Source: Streptomyces sp. Ncost-T10-10d (GTDB taxonomy: Bacteria; Actinomycetota; Actinomycetes; Streptomycetales; Streptomycetaceae). From it: a stretch of 64,000 bases of DNA. Location of the stretch: assembly GCF_900091955.1 (NCBI RefSeq), contig NZ_FMDF01000224.1:62001-126000 (forward strand). The letters run 5' to 3'. Below the pieces are notes generated by a model. That model worked only from the letters and a program-made list of their open reading frames with translations. It ran no database searches and was not told the origin of the DNA. Positions 35,412-44,302 of this stretch are shown here, in pieces. Made by a program: the position numbers and the translations under genes. Every line of letters begins with the position of its first letter. Positions within the stretch are counted from its first letter, which is position 1.

Positions 35412-36397
35412 ACCGCGTCGGCGTCGAGATGATCCGGCAGACCGAACAGCGGGAACCAGCGGGGTGTGTCCAGGAAGCAGTGCATCCCCGTGACGGAGCC
35501 CTCCGAGATGTCGATGACCTGCACCGCCCACGGCACGAACCCCGGCCCGTCCGGATCCGGCTTGTAGTGCGCGAACGCCGGGGTGCCGTTCGCCGCCGTC
35601 GCCACCAGCCGTGAGCCTTCGCAGCTCGCACCGATGGTCCGCATGAAGCCGGTGATGTCGGCGTGCCCCTGGAGCCAGAGGTCGAACGGCGGCATGGTCA
35701 TCACGGCGTCCTCATGGAGCAGCGCGGTCAGCGCCGCCATGTCGTACCCCTCGAAGGCCGCGACGTACCGATCGAGGAGCTTGCGCTGCTCCTCGTCGAG
35801 CGGATCGGCGGTGACGGCGGTCGGATTCTCGCGGTCCGCGAGGGTCGCGCGCGCCCGCTGGAGGGCGCTGTTCACCGAGGCGACCGAGGTTTCGAGCAGC
35901 TCGGCGACCTCGCTCGCCTTCCAGGCCAGCACCTCGCGCAGGATCAGTACGGCCCGCTGCTTGGGCGGCAGATGCTGCAACGCGGCGACGAACGCGAGTC
36001 GCACCGACTCCCGGGCCACCGCGGCCTCCGCCGGGTCGGCCACCGACGGCAGGATCCGGCCGTCCGGCATCGGCTCCAGCCAGGTGTTCTCCGGCAGTGG
36101 GTTGAGCGCCGCCCGGGCGAGCGGCGTCGGGCCCGTCAGATCGACGGGACGGGCCCGCTTGTTGCCCGCGTTCAGCATGTCCAGACAGACGTTGGTGGCG
36201 ATGCGGTACAACCAGGACCGCAACGAGGAACGCCCCTCGAACTTCTCGAAGTTGCGCCAGGCACGCACCAGCGTGTCCTGTACCGCGTCCTCCGCTTCGA
36301 AGGCCGAGCCGAGCATCCGGTAGCAGTAGCCGGTCAGCTCGACGCGGTGCCCCTCCAGCCGGCTCTCGATGTCCGCCGTCGCTGTCTGATCACTCAT
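35408..36397 (-). CDS. ECF-type sigma factor with C-terminal SnoaL-like domain
   Basis: 329 residues from ATG 36397, which has GGTGGAG in the ribosome-site position. Region 2 (about 10-80): LTGYCYRMLGSAFEAEDAVQDTLVRAWRN and RSSLRSWLYRIATNVCLDML. Region 4 (about 135-190): LPPKQRAVLILREVLAWKASEVAELL and SVNSALQRARA. Residues about 205-325 form a SnoaL/NTF2-like domain (YVAAFEGYDMAALTALLHEDAVMTMPPF). This layout is that of ECF sigma factors that lack a classical anti-sigma partner and are controlled by their own C-terminal domain. The coupled downstream gene (35082-35411) is a candidate accessory. Confidence 0.9.
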   Translation of the reverse strand: MSDQTATADIESRLEGHRVELTGYCYRMLGSAFEAEDAVQDTLVRAWRNFEKFEGRSSLRSWLYRIATNVCLDMLNAGNKRARPVDLTGPTPLARAALNPLPENTWLEPMPDGRILPSVADPAEAAVARESVRLAFVAALQHLPPKQRAVLILREVLAWKASEVAELLETSVASVNSALQRARATLADRENPTAVTADPLDEEQRKLLDRYVAAFEGYDMAALTALLHEDAVMTMPPFDLWLQGHADITGFMRTIGASCEGSRLVATAANGTPAFAHYKPDPDGPGFVPWAVQVIDISEGSVTGMHCFLDTPRWFPLFGLPDHLDADAV

Positions 36398-36503
36398 CGC
36401 TCCACCCCTGTTGCGCTGTGACGCCACTCACTTCAGCACTTCGGAAGCTACCGCAGGGCACTGACAACGGAGGCGGGAAGTGCCGTAGCGGCACACCTTC
36501 CGG

Positions 36504-37220
36504 TCACGTTCCGGGCTTGCGTCCGTACACGTATACGTCGTCGCCGTTCTTCAGCAGATTCCAATATGCCTTCGCGTCGGCGTCCCGCATGTTGACGCAA
36601 CCGTGCGACCCCGGCGGGTTCCACATCTTCAGGCCCACCGAGTGGAACGCCTGTCCGCCGTCGAAGAACTGGGCGTACGGCATCGACACGTGGTAGATCG
36701 ACGAAACGTGGTTGATGTGCCGCATGTAGATCTTCTTGGACCCGGTGCGGGTCTCGTACTTGTCCCGCCCGGTCCGTACCGGCACGGGACCGAACTTCAG
36801 CTTGCTGCCGTCCTGGATCCAGCTCAGCTGCCGGGTCAGGTCCACACACGCGATGCGCCCCTTGTTGGTAGGGCACTTCTTGGCCTTGTTCGGGTTCTTG
36901 CCGGCCGCCTTCTGGGCCGTGAGCGTCTTCATCGTGCGCCAGGTGACCGGCCCCGCGTAACCGATGTCCGGGGTGACCCCGTAGGTGCGCTGGAACGACT
37001 GGATCGCCTTGCAGTCGGCGGCCGACTGCTTGCCGTCGACCGGCCGGTGCAGATAGTTCTCGACCTGCTTCTGGTACGGCCCCGTGGACGTCGTGCAGGA
37101 CGCCGCCTGCGCGGATCCGCCGGTGCCCAGGACGAGGGCGGGCGCCGCCGTCAGACCGGCGACGGACAGCGCGAGTGCGCGCCGCGCCCGGACCCCTCGT
37201 ATGTTCCCTGCGACTCTCAT
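36504..37220 (-). CDS. Secreted L,D-transpeptidase with peptidoglycan-binding domain
   Basis: 238 residues. Signal peptide ending at SAQA-AS. Residues about 38-95 form a PG-binding-1-like domain (CKAIQSFQRTYGVTPDIGYAGPVTWRTM). The YkuD catalytic domain follows (CVDLTRQLSWIQDGSKL onward), with the histidine block MRHINHVSSIYHVSM and the nucleophile motif SHGCVNMRD (Cys at about 208). It makes 3-3 cross-links or attaches proteins in the peptidoglycan outside the membrane. ATG 37220 is used; AAGGAG lies 11 nt upstream, and an in-frame TTG at 37229 is too close to it. Four cysteines outside the active site could form disulfides. Confidence 0.92.
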   Translation of the reverse strand: MRVAGNIRGVRARRALALSVAGLTAAPALVLGTGGSAQAASCTTSTGPYQKQVENYLHRPVDGKQSAADCKAIQSFQRTYGVTPDIGYAGPVTWRTMKTLTAQKAAGKNPNKAKKCPTNKGRIACVDLTRQLSWIQDGSKLKFGPVPVRTGRDKYETRTGSKKIYMRHINHVSSIYHVSMPYAQFFDGGQAFHSVGLKMWNPPGSHGCVNMRDADAKAYWNLLKNGDDVYVYGRKPGT

Positions 37221-37328
37221 GTACGCCAACTCTCCTTCGCGCGCCGTGAGGTGCTTCCGCCTGCTAGACGCGCGTCGGGGAGTGGATGGTTGTGCGTCGT
37301 ATGTCTCAGTTCTGTACGGACGCCCGGC

Positions 37329-38651
37329 TCAGTTCTGCAGGGACGCCACCGGTACGAGCCGACGGCGCTCGGCGCGTGCGGCCCGCGTGCCGTACAGCGT
37401 GATCGAGACGACGCCGAGGACCGCGAGCAGCCCCAGCGATACGGTTCCGGCCCAGCCACCGGCGTGGAAGGCGACCGCGCCGAGCGTGCCGCCCGCGCTG
37501 GAGCCCAGGTAGTACGCGGACTGGTAGAGCGCCGAAGCCTGGGCACGGCCCTTCGTCGCCGTACGGCTCACGGACGACGAGGCGACCGCGTGCCCGGCGA
37601 AGAAGCCCGCCGTGATCAGGACCAGCCCGAGGAGTACGGCGGCCAGCTGGTCGGCGAGCGAGAGCAGCAGACCGGCGGCCGTGGTGGAGACGGCCAGGTA
37701 CAGCGCGCCCCGTCGGCCGAGCCGGGCGACCAGCCGGCCGGCCGCGGCGGAGGAGACCGTACCGACGAGATAGACCAGGAAGATCGAGCCGACGACCCCC
37801 TGCGGGAGGTTGAACGGCGCCTCCACCAGGCGGTAGCCGATCACCGTGTAGACGGCGCCGAACACCGTCATGAACAGCGCGCCGATCGCGTACAGCCGGC
37901 GCAGCAGCGGATCGGCGAGGTGCCCGCCCACGGTCTTCGCGAGTGCCTTCGGGTTCAGCGAACCGGGGGTGAAGTGCCGGGCCCGGGGGATCATGAAGTG
38001 GAAGACGACTGCGCAGGCCACGGCCAGCAGCCCGACCGCGCCGAGCGCCGCCCGCCAGCCCCACAGCTGGGCGACCCAGCCGGTGAGGATACGGCCGCTC
38101 ATCCCGCCGATGCTGTTGCCTGCCACGAACAGTCCGATCGCGGCGACCAGCGCCTTCGGCCGTACCTCCTCGGCCAGATACGCCATCGCGGACGCGGGCA
38201 GTCCGGCCAGTGCCGCGCCCTGGACGGCGCGCAGCGCGATCAGCCAGCCCAGCGAGGGTGCGAACGGCACGAGCAGCCCGACCAGTACCGCGACCGTCAG
38301 CGAAGCGGTCATCATCTGCCGCCGCCCGAACCGCTCGGAGAGCGCGCTCATCGGCAGCACACACAGCGCCAGCGCGCCCGTCGCGGCGGAAACGGTCCAG
38401 CTGGCCTGTCCGGCCGTGGCGCCGAGGGAGGCGGAGACGGCGGGCAGCAGGGCCTGGGTGGAGTAGAGGAGAGCGAAGGTCGCGACACCGGCGGCGAAGA
38501 GCGCGAAGCTCATCCGGCGGTAGCCGGGGCGGCCGGGTTCGAGACGGTCCGGCGCGGCAGGGGCGGCGGTGGCGACAGCGGCGGCGACGGGGGACGGCTG
38601 GGGCGAGGCGGCCACGGTGAGGGTGGACGCCCCGGTACTGGCAGGAGGCAT
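37329..38651 (-). CDS. MFS transporter (YnfM-like efflux pump)
   Basis: 440 residues with 12 transmembrane helices after a 45-residue proline/alanine-rich cytoplasmic N-terminus. The loop 2-3 motif LSERFGRRQMM is the major-facilitator signature, and AVQGAALAGLPASAMAYLAEE follows. It is related to inner-membrane drug/arabinose efflux proteins; substrate unknown. It is transcribed divergently from a LysR regulator across a 62-bp region. Predicted promoter: -35 TTGGAC (38687-38682) and -10 TACTTT (38663-38658) with an 18-nt spacer, leaving only 6 nt before ATG, so the mRNA is probably leaderless. The LysR palindrome covers the -35. Confidence 0.88.
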   Translation of the reverse strand: MPPASTGASTLTVAASPQPSPVAAAVATAAPAAPDRLEPGRPGYRRMSFALFAAGVATFALLYSTQALLPAVSASLGATAGQASWTVSAATGALALCVLPMSALSERFGRRQMMTASLTVAVLVGLLVPFAPSLGWLIALRAVQGAALAGLPASAMAYLAEEVRPKALVAAIGLFVAGNSIGGMSGRILTGWVAQLWGWRAALGAVGLLAVACAVVFHFMIPRARHFTPGSLNPKALAKTVGGHLADPLLRRLYAIGALFMTVFGAVYTVIGYRLVEAPFNLPQGVVGSIFLVYLVGTVSSAAAGRLVARLGRRGALYLAVSTTAAGLLLSLADQLAAVLLGLVLITAGFFAGHAVASSSVSRTATKGRAQASALYQSAYYLGSSAGGTLGAVAFHAGGWAGTVSLGLLAVLGVVSITLYGTRAARAERRRLVPVASLQN

Positions 38652-38674
38652 GGTTCAAAAGTAGGACCACGTGT

Positions 38675-38695
38675 TTCATGCGTCCAATGCATGAA
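38675..38695. promoter_or_regulatory. LysR-type operator between the MFS and LysR genes
   Basis: TTCATGC (38675-38681) and GCATGAA (38689-38695) form a perfect 7-bp inverted repeat with a 7-nt centre, the T-N11-A arrangement of LysR-type sites. A third half-site GCATGAAC lies at 38719-38726 inside the regulator's first codons. Confidence 0.75.
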
Positions 38696-38713
38696 CTCGT
38701 CATAATCGTTCCC

Positions 38714-39667
38714 ATGGTGCATGAACGCAGCTCGCAGCCCCGGCTGTCACCCAGTAGTTACGAAGAAGACATTCGCGCAGTCCTCGCGCCGAGGCTGGCC
38801 CACTTCGAGGCGGTGGCCCGCCACGAGCACGTCACCCGCGCCGCGCACGAGCTCGGCGTCCCGCAGTCGACGCTCTCGCGGGCGATGGTCAGGCTCGAAC
38901 AGGACCTGGGAGTCGCCCTGTTCGCCCGCAAGGGCCGAACCGTCTCCCTCACCCCCGCGGGCCGCACCTTCCTGGGCTCCGCCGAGCGGGCCCTCGCCGA
39001 GGTCGAGAAGGCCGCCGACTCGGTACGGGCGGACGCCGACCCGGCCACCGGCAAGGTCGCCTTCGGCTTTCTGCACACCATGGGCTCCGAGACCGTGCCC
39101 GCCCTGATCCGAGCCTTCCGTGCCGACCACCCCCGGGTCCGCTTCCAGCTCGTGCAGAACTACGGCGAGGCGATGATCGAACGCCTCCGGTCCGGCGGCC
39201 TCGACCTCTGCCTCACCTCACCCGTCCCGGACGCCCCCGATCTGGTCGCCCGCCGCCTCGACGAACAGCGGCTGCGCCTCGTCGTCCCCGAGGACCACCG
39301 CCTGGCCTCGCGCCGCCGCATCCGGCTGGCGGAGGCCGCCGACGAAAAGTTCGTCACCCTCGAACCCGGATACGGCCTGCGGCGGATCACCGACGACCTG
39401 TGTGCGGAGGCGGGCTTCGCGCCACGTGTCGCCTTCGAGGGCGAGGAGGCGGAGACCTTGCGCGGCCTGGTCGCGGCCGGCCTCGGCGTGGCCCTGCTGC
39501 CACCACCCGCGGTGGCCCGCCCCGGCGTCGTGGAACTCACTGTCACGGCACCGAGGGCGGCCCGCGAGATCGGCGTCGCCTGGCTGGACGGCCACCCGGA
39601 CACCCCGCCGGTGGCCGCCTTCAAACGCTTCCTGCTGTCGAGGCGGGGGCATTTGCTGCCGGACTGA
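38714..39667 (+). CDS. LysR-family transcriptional regulator
   Basis: 317 residues from ATG 38714. CATAAT at 38701-38706 is a good -10 only 7 nt before this ATG, so the message is probably leaderless and the upstream ATG at 38678 is excluded. The winged helix-turn-helix (about 25-85) contains VTRAAHELGVPQSTLSRAMVRLEQDLGVALFAR. The substrate-binding domain follows, with FGFLHTMGSETVPALIRAF and VAAGLGVALLPP. It probably controls the divergent MFS pump and itself through the palindrome at 38675-38695. The inducing ligand is unknown. Confidence 0.92.
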   Translation: MVHERSSQPRLSPSSYEEDIRAVLAPRLAHFEAVARHEHVTRAAHELGVPQSTLSRAMVRLEQDLGVALFARKGRTVSLTPAGRTFLGSAERALAEVEKAADSVRADADPATGKVAFGFLHTMGSETVPALIRAFRADHPRVRFQLVQNYGEAMIERLRSGGLDLCLTSPVPDAPDLVARRLDEQRLRLVVPEDHRLASRRRIRLAEAADEKFVTLEPGYGLRRITDDLCAEAGFAPRVAFEGEEAETLRGLVAAGLGVALLPPPAVARPGVVELTVTAPRAAREIGVAWLDGHPDTPPVAAFKRFLLSRRGHLLPD

Positions 39668-39886
39668 GCGGGGCGGGGCTCCAGGCTTCGGAAGTCCTTC
39701 GGGGGTTGACTCCTGAGTCGGTGTGGTGCCTGATGTCCGGTCAGGTTCAGTGATCCCGGAGCGCCGCGCCGGCCTCGGCGGGTTTTGTATCCGGTGGTAT
39801 CAGGTGGTGCTTGGTTGCCCAGTGGCCAGGTGAAGCGGGCGGACTGTAGCGGCAACGGCTCGAAAATTCTTCGGTCTCCGCAGGAG

Positions 39887-41092
39887 TCAGGCCGGTTGTC
39901 GCAGCTCGATGGGGAGGTGGCGGGGTCCGCGCAGCATGGCGTTCTGCCGGTAGGGGGGCGGGTCCTGGAGAAGGGTTGCGGTGGTGAGGCGGGGGATCAG
40001 TGCGCCGAGGGCGGTCTGGGCTTCGATGCGGGCGAGCGGTGCGCCGTAGCAGAGGTGGATGCCGCTGCCGAAACCGAGGTGCTGGTTGTCGGTGCGGCCG
40101 GGGTCGAATCGGTCGGGGTCCTGGAATCGTTCGGGGTCACGATTGCCTGAGGCCAGCGCGAGGACGACGGAGGTGCCCTTGGGGAGGGTGGTGCCGGCGA
40201 TGTCCACGTCGGCGAGGGGGATGCGTTGGCGCATGTGGACCGGGGGTTCGTAGCGCAGCAGTTCCTCTACCGCGCTGGGGAGGAGGGCGGGGTCGCGGCG
40301 CAGTCGGTCGAGCTGGTCGGGGTGGCGCAGCAGGGTGAGTACGCCGTTGGTGATCAGGTTGACCGTGGTCTCGTGTCCGGCGATGAGCAGCAGCACGCCG
40401 GTTTCCGCCAGTTCCTCGCGGGTCAGCTGGTTGTGCGGGTCCGGTTCGTTGATGAAGGCGGAGAGCATGTCGCCGGTGGGGTGGCCGCGGCGCTGCTCGG
40501 CGAGGTTCACCAGGTATTGGCCCATTTCGATGCGTGCCTGGTAGCCGGCCCGGTCCTGCTCGGTGATGTCCTCGCCGGCCCTGACGTCGGCGGAGGCGAC
40601 CACGGCGTCGGACCATTCCCGGAACAGCGGCTCGTCCTCGCGCGGGACGCCGAGCAGTCGGCAGATGGCGGTGACGGGCAGTGGGTAGGCGAAGTCGTCG
40701 ACGATGTCGATTTGTGTGCGGTCCTGGAGCCCGTCGAGCAGTTCTGTGGTGATTTCAGTGATCTGGCCGCGCATGGCGTCGATCCGGCCGGGGCTGTGCG
40801 GCGGCCCGAACGGCCGCATGGCGAGGGTGCGCAGCCTGTGGTGCTCGGGGTCGTCGAGGCGCAGGAACGGCGGCTTCGGAGCCTCCTCGGTCGAGTCGGT
40901 GAGGCTGCCGGGATCGGCACTGATCCGCGGGTTGTGGAGCAGAGCGGCGATGTGGTGGTAGCTGCCGACAAGGTAGCTGCCGTCCGCCTGCTGCACGACA
41001 GGACCGGCTTCGCGGAGTTCCGCGTACAGCGGGTAGGGGTTGGGACGGTTGGCGTAGTCGGTGATCCGTTGCAGCAGGGTCTCGGCAGACAT
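39887..41092 (-). CDS. Cytochrome P450
   Basis: 401 residues, normal for a soluble bacterial P450, ATG 41092 behind GAGGAG. The I-helix oxygen-binding motif is LLLIAGHETTVNL, the K-helix E-x-x-R is in VEELLRYEPPVHMRQR, and the haem ligand loop is FGSGIHLCYGAPLAR (Cys at about 348). The best general match by eye is to the CYP105/CYP107-like actinobacterial groups, which oxidise secondary metabolites or xenobiotics; I cannot assign a substrate. It is the third gene of an operon with its own ferredoxin and ferredoxin reductase, giving a complete electron-transfer chain. Confidence 0.93.
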   Translation of the reverse strand: MSAETLLQRITDYANRPNPYPLYAELREAGPVVQQADGSYLVGSYHHIAALLHNPRISADPGSLTDSTEEAPKPPFLRLDDPEHHRLRTLAMRPFGPPHSPGRIDAMRGQITEITTELLDGLQDRTQIDIVDDFAYPLPVTAICRLLGVPREDEPLFREWSDAVVASADVRAGEDITEQDRAGYQARIEMGQYLVNLAEQRRGHPTGDMLSAFINEPDPHNQLTREELAETGVLLLIAGHETTVNLITNGVLTLLRHPDQLDRLRRDPALLPSAVEELLRYEPPVHMRQRIPLADVDIAGTTLPKGTSVVLALASGNRDPERFQDPDRFDPGRTDNQHLGFGSGIHLCYGAPLARIEAQTALGALIPRLTTATLLQDPPPYRQNAMLRGPRHLPIELRQPA

Positions 41093-41127
41093 GGGTTCGG
41101 CTCCTCGGGGTCGGGCGGGTGAGCGGG

Positions 41128-42501
41128 TCAGCCGGTGGCCGCCACCGTGATCAGCCGGCGGTCGGGCAGGTGACCGGTGAGGGCCACGGTGGGGCCGTGG
41201 GAGAGCCCCTTGGGGTCCGGCACATCGGAGGGAACCGGGACTTCGGCCGCGAGCGGGCGGTCGGACGCGCCGGGCACGGGCGGGAACGGGGCCGCGGTTT
41301 CGATCAGGTGCTGGTAGTACTCCAGAGACTTGGCCATGTTGACGGTGACCGCGGCGGTGACCCGGCCCTTGTAGCCGTAGACCATCGCCAGCCGGCGCTC
41401 CTCCAGTGAGCCCTGGGCGAGGACGACGTGGTCGGAGAAGGTGGGTACGCCCACCGACTTGATGTTGAGCCCGAACTGGGTCGACCAGAATGTAGGGAGG
41501 GCGAGGTGCGGGCGGCGCAGCGGCCCGGTGCTGACCATGTTGTGGGCCGCCACCTCGGCCTGGGCGACCGCGTTGCCCCAGTGCTCCAGGGAGAGCAGCT
41601 GGTAGTCGAAGAGCGGGTGGGGGAAGCGGGAGACGTCGCCGGCTACGAAGACGTCGTCGGTGACGATCCCGTACATGTCGAAGGCCCGGCACCCGGCGTC
41701 GCAGGTGATGCCGCGCGGGCCGGCCGCCAGTCCCGCGTCGGCCAGCCACTCGACGTTGCGGACCGCCCCCAGCGCCACGACGCACACATCCGCCTCGACA
41801 CGGCTGCCGTCGGAGAGCTCGGCGCCGGTGAACCGGCCGTTGCCGTCCCCGCGCAGGGCGGTGACCGTCACCCCGCAGCGCAGGTCCACGCCGTGGTTTC
41901 GATGCATGGCGGCGGCGAGCTTGGACAGGGTGCCGCCGAGCGCGCCCACCAGGGGTGCGGGGCCGCGTTCGGCGACCGTGACCTCGATGCCCCGCTCCCG
42001 GCAGCCCGAGGCGATTTCCGAGCCGGTGAAGCCGCCACCGACCACCAGCACCCTTCGCGGCCCGGCGGCCAGCCGCTCGGCCAGCCCCGCGGCGTCCTCC
42101 CGGGTGCGCAGGGTGAACACGCCGTCCAAGGCCCCCTCCTCCGGATTGGGCCAGGGCCGCGCCCGGGTCCCGGTGGCGATCAGCAGCCGGTCGTACGGCA
42201 GCGACTCGCCGTCGGCCAGCACCACCCGCTTCCCGACCGGGTCCAGTCCGGTGGCGGCGGTACCCAGCCGCCACTCCGCGTCCGGATCCCGGCGCATGGG
42301 CAGCCCGGTGGTGTCCGCCGCCGCGTGGCCGAGCAGAACCTGTTTGGACAGCGGGGGCCGGTCGTAGGGCGGATGGGGCTCGTCCCCCACCACGGTCAGT
42401 GAGCCGGTGAAGCCCTCCTCGCGCAGCTTCTCGGCGGCCCGCAGCCCGGCCAGCGACGCGCCGACGATGACGATCCGGCCGTCCCGAAGCTCACCGGCCA
42501 C
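41128..42501 (-). CDS. FAD-dependent ferredoxin reductase
   Basis: 457 residues. FAD-binding GASLAGLRAAEKLRE (about 14-28), NAD(P)-binding VLVVGGGFTGSEIA (about 150-163), and the second FAD motif DDVFVAGDVSRFP identify a pyridine-nucleotide-disulfide-type reductase of the rubredoxin/putidaredoxin reductase class. A reductase C-terminal domain follows, with WSTQFGLNIKSVG. It passes electrons from NAD(P)H to the ferredoxin encoded immediately upstream (11-nt gene overlap) and on to the P450 encoded downstream. The last 50 residues form a proline-rich tail longer than in typical family members. Confidence 0.92.
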   Translation of the reverse strand: MAGELRDGRIVIVGASLAGLRAAEKLREEGFTGSLTVVGDEPHPPYDRPPLSKQVLLGHAAADTTGLPMRRDPDAEWRLGTAATGLDPVGKRVVLADGESLPYDRLLIATGTRARPWPNPEEGALDGVFTLRTREDAAGLAERLAAGPRRVLVVGGGFTGSEIASGCRERGIEVTVAERGPAPLVGALGGTLSKLAAAMHRNHGVDLRCGVTVTALRGDGNGRFTGAELSDGSRVEADVCVVALGAVRNVEWLADAGLAAGPRGITCDAGCRAFDMYGIVTDDVFVAGDVSRFPHPLFDYQLLSLEHWGNAVAQAEVAAHNMVSTGPLRRPHLALPTFWSTQFGLNIKSVGVPTFSDHVVLAQGSLEERRLAMVYGYKGRVTAAVTVNMAKSLEYYQHLIETAAPFPPVPGASDRPLAAEVPVPSDVPDPKGLSHGPTVALTGHLPDRRLITVAATG

Positions 42502-42700
42502 CGGTGCTCACCTCCTCGCCCACGAGGATGGCCTGGACCGGGCACGCCGCCGCGGCCTGGCGCACGCGCTCCAACTGGTCGTCAGGGACGGCCGGGGTGT
42601 ACAGCAGTCCCTCCTCCCCGTGGAGCTGGAACACCTTCGGCGCGAGGAACACGCACTGCGCATAGCCCTGGCAGCGCGTGAGGTCCACAACGGTCCGCAT
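42491..42700 (-). CDS. [3Fe-4S]-type ferredoxin
   Basis: 69 residues. Cluster ligands lie in RCQGYAQCVF and AACPVQAI. The position of the second Cys of a CxxCxxC site is Tyr (C-Q-G-Y-A-Q-C), leaving three cysteines, as in the [3Fe-4S] ferredoxins that serve Streptomyces P450s. The family's usual length is 60-70 residues. It is the first gene of the operon and overlaps the reductase start. Confidence 0.93.
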   Translation of the reverse strand: MRTVVDLTRCQGYAQCVFLAPKVFQLHGEEGLLYTPAVPDDQLERVRQAAAACPVQAILVGEEVSTGGR

Positions 42701-43015
42701 TCCACTGTTCCCTTCGTCGCCTCACCCCTTGTCCTTGTCCAGAGTGAGGGAGGAATCGGGAGTTCGCCCGGCGAAGGCACGGGGGCAGGGTGCGTGCGAT
42801 CGCAAGGTGTCCGGAAGTCTTGCGTGGGGCCTTCCCTGCTCGAACGAAGCCGTCAGCAACGCACGGAGATCGCGCGAAGCGGCACCCTCGGCGACGGCAC
42901 CGACACAGCAGGTCTCACTGACCACCTCCGTCCTCGCCAGGCGATACGGGGCCGGGCGGGGTGACGATGGAGGGGAAACCGATCCGCCCCCGCTGTTCCG
43001 GAAGGGTGAGCTGGT
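42701..43015. other. 315-bp intergenic region between the ferredoxin operon and the HdeD-like gene
   Basis: It should hold the divergent promoters of both genes. I see one half of a dispersed Streptomyces palindromic repeat (42825-42857). A possible 67-codon minus-strand frame (42722-42925) is not convincing. A ribosome site, GAAGGGTGAG (43001-43010), serves the plus-strand gene. Confidence 0.6.
42825..42857. repeat. Half copy of a dispersed palindromic repeat
   Basis: The sequence around CTTCCCTGCTCGAACG matches the left arm of the repeats at 52455-52496 and 58057-58100, but the GAGAGCTCGGGGGAG right arm is missing. Confidence 0.5.
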
Positions 43016-43702
43016 ATGACATTTCCCTCCGATTCCCCATCAGGTGCCGACACTGCGCCCCAGCACGGCACCGAGCCACAGGACGCCTCCCTCGGCGGAA
43101 GCATGGCGGCCTTGGCGAACATGGGCTGGCAGATCCTTCTCACCACGGGCCTGGCTGCCATCGCCCTCGGCGTCGTGGTCCTTGCCTGGCCGGCGGAGAC
43201 GCTGCGTGTCGTCGGCGTGCTCTTCGGTATCTATCTGCTGGTCATCGGTGTCCTCCAGCTGGCCGCCGCCTTCGGCACGCATGTCCCCGGGCATCTTCGG
43301 GCGCTGCATTTCCTCACGGGTGCGCTCTCCGTACTGCTCGGGTTGATCTGTTTCCGCGGCACCATGCAGTCGATCCTGCTGCTCGCCCTGTGGATCGGCT
43401 TCAGCTGGCTGCTGCGCGGCACCATGGTGACGGCCACGGCGGCCTCAACCCCGGACACGCCGGCGCGAGGCTGGATGCTCTTCACCGGGATCATCGGCAT
43501 GCTGGCGGGCATCGTGCTGATCGTCTCGCCGTTCGCCTCGATCGGCGCGCTCACCCTGACGGCGGGCATCATGGCCATCGTCCTCGGCGTGATCGAGGTG
43601 TTCCACGCCATCAGGATGCGCATCGAAGTCGGCCGTCTCGCTTCGGGCACCGCTGCCGAGCGGCAGCCTCTGTTCCGCTCTCAACCGCACCCCCAGCACT
43701 GA
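43016..43702 (+). CDS. HdeD-family membrane protein
   Basis: 228 residues with six transmembrane helices in three hairpin pairs (for example GWQILLTTGLAAIALGVVVL, LFGIYLLVIGVLQLAAAFG, IGMLAGIVLIVSPF). The repeated G-x(3)-L-x-P pattern after each odd helix is typical of DUF308/HdeD proteins, named for an acid-resistance membrane protein in enterobacteria. In Streptomyces their role is unknown. ATG 43016 follows GAAGGGTGAG closely. Confidence 0.82.
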   Translation: MTFPSDSPSGADTAPQHGTEPQDASLGGSMAALANMGWQILLTTGLAAIALGVVVLAWPAETLRVVGVLFGIYLLVIGVLQLAAAFGTHVPGHLRALHFLTGALSVLLGLICFRGTMQSILLLALWIGFSWLLRGTMVTATAASTPDTPARGWMLFTGIIGMLAGIVLIVSPFASIGALTLTAGIMAIVLGVIEVFHAIRMRIEVGRLASGTAAERQPLFRSQPHPQH

Positions 43703-43756
43703 TCGCGGCGGTGAGCGTTGCCGCGTTCGGCACCCTCCTCGGTATCGCCGGCGGCG

Positions 43757-44302
43757 TCACCGTGCGCCGTACGCCCTGCCGCCGGCCGCGCGTACGGCCC
43801 GCTCGAAGTACTCGCGTTCGCGCGAGCCTTCCGGCGCGCCGAGGAGACCGAGGCCGCGGTCGGCGAACGGCCGGAACAGCCGACCGTGCCGGAGCAGTGT
43901 GCCGAAGGGCGGGTCGTCGGTGTCGTCGACGATTGTCAGGGGGAGTGTGCGCGAGGTCCCCACGGTCATCGTCACCGCCCACCTGGCGATGTCGTCCTCA
44001 CCGATTGGGAGCGGAGCGAAGCGGACCCCGCCCACCTCCGCCCAGGCCGCACGTCGGCGGTTCCAGGGCCGGACGACCGTGATCCCGGCGTCGTCCAGGC
44101 GTACGGCGAACCGGCCCCGCAGCGCGAAGTGCAGCACGACCGGCAGCAGCAGGCACGCGGGGATGTACCACGCCGTCGGATGGTCCCCCAACGCACCGAA
44201 GACACCCGCGACGGTGACGGAAACCCAGGTGAAGGCCGTTTCGGCGCACAGCCACTGCACCAGTAGCGGGCCCTCCAGCACACGTACCCGCACCACGGTC
44301 AC
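43757..44302 (-). CDS. PH-like domain membrane protein
   Basis: 181 residues. Two hydrophobic helices near the N-terminus (AFTWVSVTVAGVFGAL and WYIPACLLLPVVLHFAL) are followed by a short PH-like beta domain: RFAVRLDDAGITVVRPWNRRRAAWAEVGGVRF is the usual bacterial PH signature, with aromatic W-x-x-V. The GTG at 44302 overlaps the stop of the small membrane-protein gene upstream (GTGA), which fixes the start. Function unknown; such proteins are membrane-associated. It converges with the HdeD-like gene. Confidence 0.75.
   Translation of the reverse strand: MTVVRVRVLEGPLLVQWLCAETAFTWVSVTVAGVFGALGDHPTAWYIPACLLLPVVLHFALRGRFAVRLDDAGITVVRPWNRRRAAWAEVGGVRFAPLPIGEDDIARWAVTMTVGTSRTLPLTIVDDTDDPPFGTLLRHGRLFRPFADRGLGLLGAPEGSREREYFERAVRAAGGRAYGAR

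Noticed and set aside
39668..39886. Possible gene or RNA between the LysR and P450 genes
   Set aside because: No frame with a ribosome site and no tRNA-like or strongly structured sequence; treated as ordinary intergenic sequence.
42722..42925. 67-codon minus-strand frame upstream of the ferredoxin gene
   Set aside because: The GGAG is directly against the GTG, part of the frame is a dispersed repeat, and composition is unlike neighbouring proteins.
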